Assembly: GCA_016794945.1 (NCBI GenBank)
Contig: JAEUIX010000053.1
Location: forward strand, 1 to 10,164
DNA: 10,164 bases
Reading direction: 5' to 3'
Origin: Phycisphaerae bacterium
Lineage (GTDB): Bacteria > Planctomycetota > Phycisphaerae > Phycisphaerales > UBA1924
This document shows, one piece after another, positions 6,729 to 10,164 of the stretch. Under the pieces are notes generated by a model, which saw only the letters and a program-made list of their open reading frames with translations, was not told where the DNA came from and searched no databases. The stretch's first letter is position 1, and every line of letters starts with the position of its first letter. The translations under genes were made by a program, and so were the position numbers.

Positions 6729-6759
6729 CCGGCCCGCGGGGGCGAAGGCCCCCGGCCGG
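6729..6759 (+). terminator. Strong GC stem-loop after infA, possible terminator or attenuator
   Basis: Starting 4 nt after the infA stop, CCGGCC (6729-6734) pairs with GGCCGG (6754-6759), and GGGGGC (6738-6743) pairs with GCCCCC (6748-6753) around a GAAG loop. This gives 12 G-C pairs with a three-base bulge on the left arm (6735-6737). No T-run follows, so it is not a classical intrinsic terminator. A U-less terminator, an RNA-stabilising end or a processing signal are all possible. The stem itself is read directly from the sequence; its function is inferred. Confidence 0.45.
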
Positions 6760-6796
6760 AACGCGGGCGACGCTGGCCGGTGGCGTCGGCTCGGCC

Positions 6797-6802
6797 TAAA
6801 CT
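6797..6802 (+). promoter_or_regulatory. Candidate -10 box upstream of rpmJ
   Basis: TAAACT in the context GGCCTAAACTTCCCGCCC (6793-6810) lies 73 nt before the rpmJ start, downstream of the hairpin after infA. Nearly the same block recurs before rplQ (9122-9138), and a looser version before the lipoprotein gene. No convincing -35 hexamer is seen; CTGGCC at 6773-6778 is the best at 18 nt spacing. If active it would start a unit rpmJ-rpsM-rpsK-rpoA. Confidence 0.35.
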
Positions 6803-6862
6803 TCCCGCCCTGCCCGGTCCGGCCCGCCCGGCCCGGCGCCAGGCCACACCACCCCGCACTGC

Positions 6863-6868
6863 AAAGGG
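6863..6868 (+). promoter_or_regulatory. Ribosome binding site fixing the rpmJ GTG start
   Basis: AAAGGG lies 7 nt upstream of GTG at 6876. It decides for the 38-residue L36 over a longer 70-residue reading from GTG 6780, whose extra 32 residues would have to run across the promoter-like block. Confidence 0.6.
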
Positions 6869-6875
6869 TACAGCC

Positions 6876-6992
6876 GTGAAGGTTCGCGCCAGTGTTCGTC
6901 GGATGTGCAAGGACTGCCAGATCGTGCGCCGCAAGGGCAAGGTGCGCGTGATCTGCAAGGCCGATCCCAAGCACAAGCAGGTCCAGGGCTGA
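6876..6992 (+). CDS. rpmJ: 50S ribosomal protein L36, zinc-ribbon form
   Basis: L36 is the smallest large-subunit protein and stabilises 23S rRNA near the factor-binding side. The 38-residue product has exactly the usual length and pattern: [36 protein letters not shown]. The zinc ligands are complete: Cys11, Cys14, Cys27 and His32 (C-x2-C-x12-C-x4-H). It is therefore the zinc-binding type, in contrast to S14 of the same cluster, which has lost its site. Translation starts at GTG (initiator Met), with AAAGGG 7 nt upstream. The gene is separated from infA by 150 nt with a strong hairpin and a candidate promoter, and leads the alpha part of the cluster (rpsM follows after 46 nt), as in many bacteria. 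Confidence 0.96.
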   Translation: MKVRASVRRMCKDCQIVRRKGKVRVICKADPKHKQVQG

Positions 6993-6999
6993 ACCGTCC

Positions 7000-7023
7000 C
7001 GGGCGGGGCCCAGCGCCCGCCCG
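7000..7023 (+). promoter_or_regulatory. GC stem-loop in the rpsM leader
   Basis: CGGGCGGG (7000-7007) pairs with CCCGCCCG (7016-7023), an 8-bp stem with an 8-nt loop that can add two more pairs. It ends 3 nt before the AGGAG of rpsM (7027-7031). In E. coli the equivalent leader is where S4 binds to repress the alpha operon, as a pseudoknot. Here the structure looks like a plain hairpin and rpsD is not in the cluster, so the comparison is positional only. Confidence 0.4.
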
Positions 7024-7038
7024 CACAGGAGTCTCACC

Positions 7039-7416
7039 GTGCCTCGTATCGCCGGCATCGACGTTCCCGACAAGAAGAAGATCTACTTCGCGCTGCAGTA
7101 CATCCACGGCATCGGCCCGAAGTTCGCCGGCGACATCCTCGCCGAGGCCAAGGTCAACCCCGACCTCCGCGCCAACGAGGTCGACGAGCAGCAGCTCGCC
7201 CGCATCAACGCCATCATCGACGGCGGCTACCTCGTCGAGGGCGCCCTGCGTCGCCAGGTCTCCCAGAACGTGCAGCGGCTCAAGGACATCCGCTCCTACC
7301 GCGGCGAGCGCCACCGGCGCGGCCTGCCCGTCCGCGGGCAGCGCACCCGTTCCAACTCGCGCACCCGCAAGGGCCGCCGCAAGACCGTCGCCGGCAAGAA
7401 GGGCGTCAAGGGCTGA
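7039..7416 (+). CDS. rpsM: 30S ribosomal protein S13
   Basis: S13 sits on the head of the 30S subunit, contacts 16S rRNA and the P-site tRNA, and takes part in the bridges to L5 and 23S rRNA. The family signatures are present: PRIAGIDVPDKKKIYFALQY, IHGIGPKFAGDIL (helix-hairpin-like segment), DIRSYRGERHRRGLPVRGQR, and the basic tail TRSNSRTRKGRRKTVAGKK. Length is 125 residues against 118 in E. coli. Initiation is at GTG, supported by AGGAG at 7027-7031 with 7 nt spacing and by the conserved (M)-PRIAGID N-terminus. A GC hairpin lies immediately before the ribosome binding site. rpsK follows after 57 nt. Confidence 0.97.
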   Translation: MPRIAGIDVPDKKKIYFALQYIHGIGPKFAGDILAEAKVNPDLRANEVDEQQLARINAIIDGGYLVEGALRRQVSQNVQRLKDIRSYRGERHRRGLPVRGQRTRSNSRTRKGRRKTVAGKKGVKG

Positions 7417-7427
7417 TCCATCCCGGC

Positions 7428-7443
7428 CGGGGCCCGCGCCCCG
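7428..7443 (+). other. GC stem-loop between rpsM and rpsK
   Basis: CGGGGC (7428-7433), loop CCGC, GCCCCG (7438-7443): a perfect 6-bp stem starting 12 nt after the rpsM stop. It has no T-run. It is one of several similar hairpins in the linkers from rplO onward. Confidence 0.35.
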
Positions 7444-7473
7444 CCGACACACCGCATCCCGCAGAGCATCCAC

Positions 7474-7851
7474 ATGGGCAAGAAGGTCAAGAAAGTCCGC
7501 AAGAACGTCGTTCGGGGCATCGCCCACGTCAAGGCGAGCCAGAACAACACCATGGTGACCATCACCGACATGAACGGCGAGACCCTCTGCTGGGACTCGG
7601 CCGGGACCATCGGCTTCAAGGGCACCCGCAAGAGCACCCCCTTCGCCGCCACCCGCGCCGGCGAGTCCTGCGGGCAGAAGGCCCGCAAGATCGGCGTCAG
7701 CGAGGTCGAGGTCCGCATCCGCGGCTCGGGCGCCGGGCGCGAGTCGGCCGTCAACGGCCTGGTCTCCACCGGCATCCGCGTCACCGCCATCGAGGACCAC
7801 ACCCCGGTCCCCCACAACGGCTGCCGCCCCACCAAGCGCCGGCGCGTCTGA
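7474..7851 (+). CDS. rpsK: 30S ribosomal protein S11
   Basis: S11 lies on the platform of the 30S subunit next to the E site and the Shine-Dalgarno helix. The 125-residue protein matches the family (129 in E. coli): basic start [74 protein letters not shown], and the invariant ending [17 protein letters not shown]. The ribosome binding site is only a GAG core (7464-7466, spacing 7). rpoA begins 153 nt downstream; rpsD (S4), which usually lies between rpsK and rpoA, is absent, and the gap is too short to contain it. Confidence 0.97.
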   Translation: MGKKVKKVRKNVVRGIAHVKASQNNTMVTITDMNGETLCWDSAGTIGFKGTRKSTPFAATRAGESCGQKARKIGVSEVEVRIRGSGAGRESAVNGLVSTGIRVTAIEDHTPVPHNGCRPTKRRRV

Positions 7852-7872
7852 GTCACGATCTTCACCGCCGCC

Positions 7873-7886
7873 GCCCCCAACGGGGC
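7873..7886 (+). other. Small stem-loop in the rpsK-rpoA gap
   Basis: GCCCC (7873-7877), loop CAAC, GGGGC (7882-7886). The same CAAC loop recurs in the hairpin after rpoA. A second short stem, CCGCG-TTC-CGCGG (7921-7933), follows. The rest of the 153-nt gap shows no gene and no clear promoter box. Confidence 0.3.
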
Positions 7887-7992
7887 CGCGGCGTCTTCGA
7901 CCCCCGGCAAGAAGGGCCCCCCGCGTTCCGCGGCGGCGGGAGCAGCCCGTGAGCCGGTGCAGGTCCGAACCCGACGGGTGCCGCGGAATGTT

Positions 7993-7997
7993 GAGGT
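7993..7997 (+). promoter_or_regulatory. Ribosome binding site fixing the rpoA start
   Basis: GAGGT lies 7 nt before ATG 8005 but only 1 nt before the in-frame ATG at 7999, and far downstream of the in-frame GTG at 7957. It therefore selects 8005, which also gives the conserved N-terminus of alpha. Confidence 0.65.
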
Positions 7998-8004
7998 AAT
8001 GACC

Positions 8005-9063
8005 ATGCGCATCAAGTGGCGCGGGCTCGAGCTCCCCTCCCGGATCACCGCCGACGGCCGCTTCCGCGGGCCGACGTACGGCCGCTTCATGATCGAGCCG
8101 TTCGAGCAGGGCTTCGGCACGACGATCGGCAACTCGCTGCGGCGCATCCTGCTGTCGGCGATCGAGGGCGCCGCGCTCACGAGCGTCAAGATCAAGGGCG
8201 TGCAGCACGAGTTCTCGACGATCCCCGGCGTGCTGGAGGACGTGACGGACATCGTGCTGAACCTCAAGGGCCTGGTCGTGAGGATGGAGGGCGACGAGCC
8301 CAAGACGCTCAAGCTGGCCGCGCGCGGTCCGGGCGAGGTGACCGCCGACATCATCGAGGGCGACCCCTCGGTCACGGTCATCAACAAGGACCTGGTCATC
8401 GCGACGCTCACCGACAAGGTGGACATCGAGATGGAGCTCCGCGTGGAGAAGGGCCGGGGCTACGTCTCGGCCGCCGAGCGCCTGAGCCAGCAGACCGAGG
8501 ACCAGGAGATCGGCGTCATCCCGCTCGACGCGCTCTACTCGCCGGTGCAGCGCGTGCGCTACGCCATCGAGGAGACCCGCGTCGGCCAGAAGACCAACTA
8601 CGACAAGCTCGTGATGGAGATCTGGACCAACGGCACCATCACCCCCGAGAACGCGCTGGTCGAGGCCGCCAAGATCATGCGCAAGCACCTCAACGCCTTC
8701 ACCCAGTACTTCGAGCTGGGCGCCGAGCGCGTCAGCACCGAGGCCGCGGCCGCCGCTTCGGTGGACGAGGAGCTCATCCGCAAGCTGAACATGCCGATCG
8801 GCGAGCTGGACCTGTCGGTCCGGGCCAGCAACTGCCTGGAGTCGGCCAAGGTGCAGACGGTGGCGGACCTGGTGGTCCGCACCGACAACGACCTGCTGAA
8901 GGTCCGTTCGTTCGGCCGCACCAGCCTGCGCGAGGTCAAGAAGAAGCTGCAGGACCTGGGCCTGGACCTGGGCATGACCCTGCCCGAGGGCGTGTCGACC
9001 ACCAGCCCCGTCGGCGCCCTGGGCGACGGCGGCGGCGAGGCCGAAGCCGAGTCCGAGGCCTGA
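8005..9063 (+). CDS. rpoA: DNA-directed RNA polymerase subunit alpha
   Basis: Alpha dimerises to nucleate RNA polymerase assembly; its C-terminal domain contacts UP elements and activators. From ATG 8005 the product has 352 residues. The N-terminal domain (about 1-235) begins MRIKWRGLELPSRI and contains EPFEQGFGTTIGNSLRRILL, GVQHEFSTIPGVLEDVTDI, INKDLVIATLTD and RVGQKTNYDKLVMEIWTNG, all conserved dimer and beta/beta'-contact segments. The linker is about 236-262. The C-terminal domain (about 263-325) holds LDLSVRASNCLESAKVQTV, with Arg273 corresponding to the DNA-contacting Arg265 of E. coli, and FGRTSLREVKKKLQDLGL. The tail is acidic (GGEAEAESEA). In-frame starts at 7957 (GTG) and 7999 are less likely because of ribosome binding site spacing. 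The upstream neighbour is rpsK; rplQ follows after 125 nt. Confidence 0.96.
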   Translation: MRIKWRGLELPSRITADGRFRGPTYGRFMIEPFEQGFGTTIGNSLRRILLSAIEGAALTSVKIKGVQHEFSTIPGVLEDVTDIVLNLKGLVVRMEGDEPKTLKLAARGPGEVTADIIEGDPSVTVINKDLVIATLTDKVDIEMELRVEKGRGYVSAAERLSQQTEDQEIGVIPLDALYSPVQRVRYAIEETRVGQKTNYDKLVMEIWTNGTITPENALVEAAKIMRKHLNAFTQYFELGAERVSTEAAAAASVDEELIRKLNMPIGELDLSVRASNCLESAKVQTVADLVVRTDNDLLKVRSFGRTSLREVKKKLQDLGLDLGMTLPEGVSTTSPVGALGDGGGEAEAESEA

Positions 9064-9082
9064 ACCAGACCAACCCGCCCCG

Positions 9083-9100
9083 CCCGGGCCAACGCCCGGG
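9083..9100 (+). terminator. Stem-loop after rpoA, possible terminator
   Basis: CCCGGGC (9083-9089), loop CAAC, GCCCGGG (9094-9100): a perfect 7-bp stem, 19 nt after the rpoA stop. TTGGGCGTTCC follows, which has a few Ts but no true T-run. A promoter-like block for rplQ lies 25 nt further on, so a unit boundary here is plausible. Confidence 0.4.
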
Positions 9101-9125
9101 TTGGGCGTTCCGGCCGATGGCGGCC

Positions 9126-9131
9126 TAATGT
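9126..9131 (+). promoter_or_regulatory. Candidate -10 box upstream of rplQ
   Basis: TAATGT in GGCCTAATGTTCCGCCC (9122-9138) lies 57 nt before the rplQ start. The surrounding block, including GGCCGATGGCG at 9112-9122, repeats the one before rpmJ (6775-6810) with few differences. TTGGGC at 9101-9106 could be a -35 element at 19 nt spacing, which is long. The recurrence after a hairpin is the main support. Confidence 0.35.
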
Positions 9132-9188
9132 TCCGCCCGCTTCAATAACCCATCACCTGGCCTCCCGGGCCTTACCGGAGAACGACTC

Positions 9189-9848
9189 ATGCGTCACCGC
9201 AAAGCCGGCTACAAGCTCGGCCGCACCACCGCCCACCGCACCGCCACGCTGCGCAACCTGGCCTGCTCGCTCTTCGAGCACGGGCAGATCACGACGACCA
9301 TCCCCCGCGCCAAGGCGGTGCAGCCGCTGGTCGAGAAGATCATCACCGCCGCCAAGAAGGGCGGCCGCCACGCCCGCCGCCAGGTGATCGCGACGCTCGG
9401 CTGGGACCGTCCCGGCTTCGAGTGGCTCTGGCAGCCCAACGAGAACGCCGTCAAGGCCGACGAGACGCTCAAGCCGATCGCCGAGCGTGCCCAGGCCATG
9501 GCCGACCGGGCCAGCAAGTTCTTCGACATCCCCAAGGCGTCGGAGGTCGAGCGGAACCGCTACGGCGAGGTGCGCAAGGCCCCCAAGATCGTCAAGCACA
9601 TCTTCGACAACGTCGCCCCGCGCTTCCGCGAGCGGGCCGGCGGCTACACCCGCGTGATCAAGCTCGGCCGGCACCGCATCGGCGACGGCGGCGAATTGTG
9701 CGTCATCCAGTTCGTCGGCGCTGAGGATGGGCCGGAGATCGGCGGCACGCCCTCGACCCGCCGGCGCATCGCCGACCGTCGCACCGCCTTCGCCGCCAAG
9801 ACCCGCAAGGCCGCCCCGGCGGGCGCGGCACCGGCGAACCCGGCCTGA
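9189..9848 (+). CDS. rplQ: 50S ribosomal protein L17 with large central insertion
   Basis: L17 binds 23S rRNA near the peptide tunnel exit. The N-terminal half is canonical: MRHRKAGYKLGRTTAHRTAT, LRNLACSLFEHGQITTTIPR, AKAVQPLVEKIITAAKKG, ARRQVIATL. The C-terminal half resumes at about residue 131 with PKIVKHIFDNVAPRFRERAG and GYTRVIKLGRHRIGDGGEL, then FVGAED. Between them, residues about 71-129 are an insertion absent from E. coli L17, with aromatic (WDRPGFEWLW) and charged helical-looking stretches. The protein is 219 residues against 127 in E. coli; about 33 of the excess residues form a C-terminal Arg/Ala/Pro-rich tail. GGAG at 9177-9180 (spacing 8) supports the start. It closes the ribosomal cluster, 125 nt after rpoA, with a possible promoter of its own. 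Confidence 0.95.
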   Translation: MRHRKAGYKLGRTTAHRTATLRNLACSLFEHGQITTTIPRAKAVQPLVEKIITAAKKGGRHARRQVIATLGWDRPGFEWLWQPNENAVKADETLKPIAERAQAMADRASKFFDIPKASEVERNRYGEVRKAPKIVKHIFDNVAPRFRERAGGYTRVIKLGRHRIGDGGELCVIQFVGAEDGPEIGGTPSTRRRIADRRTAFAAKTRKAAPAGAAPANPA

Positions 9849-9863
9849 GCGCCGTTCGTACCC

Positions 9864-9869
9864 TAGTAT
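9864..9869 (+). promoter_or_regulatory. Candidate -10 box upstream of the Cys-rich protein gene
   Basis: TAGTAT, in CCCTAGTATTCCCC (9861-9874), begins 15 nt after the rplQ stop and 76 nt before the next start. It shares CCTAnnnTTCC with the boxes before rpmJ and rplQ. The -35 region would fall in the end of rplQ and shows no clear hexamer. Confidence 0.4.
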
Positions 9870-9939
9870 TCCCCACAGGCGGCGGGGCGGTGTTTCCCGT
9901 CGCGCGTCCGAGAACCACACCACGCGAAAGGACTCACCC

Positions 9940-10164
9940 ATGAAGAACGCTTCCCGCATCGCCGCTCTGACCTGTCTGGCCGGCCTGGCTTTCGCCTTCG
10001 GCTGCACGGCCGAGCGCACCACCACCGACGGCGCCAGCGTGACGGCGACCACCTGCTCCGGCGAGAAGAAGGCCTGCTCCGGCGAGGCCAAGTCCTGCGG
10101 CGAGGGCGCGGCCAAGAGCGGCTGCTCCGAGGGCAAGGCCAAGGTGCAGGGCTGCTCGAGCGAG
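9940..10164 (+). CDS. Cys-rich secreted protein, probable lipoprotein; partial, runs off the window
   Basis: The frame is open from ATG 9940 to the last base (75 codons), with no stop, so the C-terminus is missing. AAAGGA (9927-9932, spacing 7) is a good ribosome binding site. Residues 1-21 look like a signal peptide: KNASR, then a hydrophobic stretch from Ile7 to Phe20. Cys22 after Gly21 suggests lipidation, although the lipobox (AFGC) is weak and an ordinary signal peptidase site is possible. After a Thr-rich linker the mature part is built of Cys, Gly, Ser, Glu, Lys and Ala: cysteines at 39, 46, 53, 62 and 72, at spacings of 7, 7, 9 and 10, each followed by SGE-, GEG- or SEG-like residues. 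I do not recognise a family. The composition suggests metal binding or disulfide-linked structure at the cell envelope. It is unrelated to its ribosomal neighbours and has its own promoter-like box. Confidence 0.8.
   Translation, partial: MKNASRIAALTCLAGLAFAFGCTAERTTTDGASVTATTCSGEKKACSGEAKSCGEGAAKSGCSEGKAKVQGCSSE

Noticed and set aside
6780..6875. Upstream GTG start giving a 70-residue L36
   Set aside because: The extra 32 residues cross a promoter-like block and are Pro/Arg/Ala noise; L36 is 38 residues in nearly all bacteria, and AAAGGG precedes GTG 6876.
7957..8004. GTG 7957 or ATG 7999 as the start of rpoA
   Set aside because: GAGGT at 7993-7997 has proper spacing only to ATG 8005, and the MRIKWRGLELPS-type N-terminus is the conserved one.
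6796..8688. 630-codon open frame on the minus strand across rpmJ, rpsM, rpsK and rpoA
   Set aside because: It covers four conserved genes and their linkers, has Asp/Ala/Leu/Gly-biased nonsense composition and no recognisable domain.
1..10164. tRNA or rRNA genes, CRISPR arrays, insertion sequences, attachment sites
   Set aside because: None of the needed structures, repeats or terminal inverted repeats was seen; the window is almost fully occupied by ribosomal genes.

Overview
The window is a GC-rich (about two thirds G+C by eye) stretch in which every gene lies on the + strand. It is the spc and alpha part of the bacterial ribosomal-protein supercluster: rpsQ, rplN, rplX, rplE, rpsN, rpsH, rplF, rplR, rpsE, rplO, secY, infA, rpmJ, rpsM, rpsK, rpoA, rplQ. 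After these comes the 5' part of an unrelated gene for a small secreted, cysteine-rich protein. The sequence of RpoA (an MRIKWRGLELPS-type start, GTTIGNSLRR, INKDLVIATLTD) and the gene losses fit a planctomycete. The Phycisphaerae are my best guess, from memory of the families and not from a search.

Layout. Positions 5-3576 hold S17, L14, L24, L5, S14, S8, L6 and L18, tightly packed with linkers of 2 to 71 nt that are rich in C and A and poor in T. Positions 3644-6472 hold S5, L15 and SecY. Positions 6507-9848 hold IF-1, L36, S13, S11, RNA polymerase alpha and L17. Linkers here are longer and often contain GC-rich hairpins. Two of them (before rpmJ and before rplQ) carry a similar promoter-like block, so the cluster may be split into several transcription units. 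The final gene (9940 to the window edge) has its own promoter-like box and a good Shine-Dalgarno sequence.

Genes usually found in this order but absent here are rpmD (L30) between rpsE and rplO, adk and map between secY and infA, and rpsD (S4) between rpsK and rpoA.

The genes supply proteins of both ribosomal subunits, the initiation factor IF-1, the membrane pore through which nascent proteins are exported, and the alpha subunit that nucleates RNA polymerase assembly.

I see no new multi-gene system. The points most worth a second look are: rplF has no stop codon after its normal end and stays open across all of rplR; L17 carries a central insertion of about 58 residues; the short S14 has lost three of its four zinc ligands while L36 keeps its own; L5 has a basic N-terminal extension of about 51 residues with no alternative start; and the terminal gene encodes a Cys/Gly/Glu/Lys repeat protein reminiscent in composition of metal-binding precursor peptides. 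No RNA genes, mobile elements or CRISPR arrays were seen, and there is no gene-free stretch longer than 300 bases.
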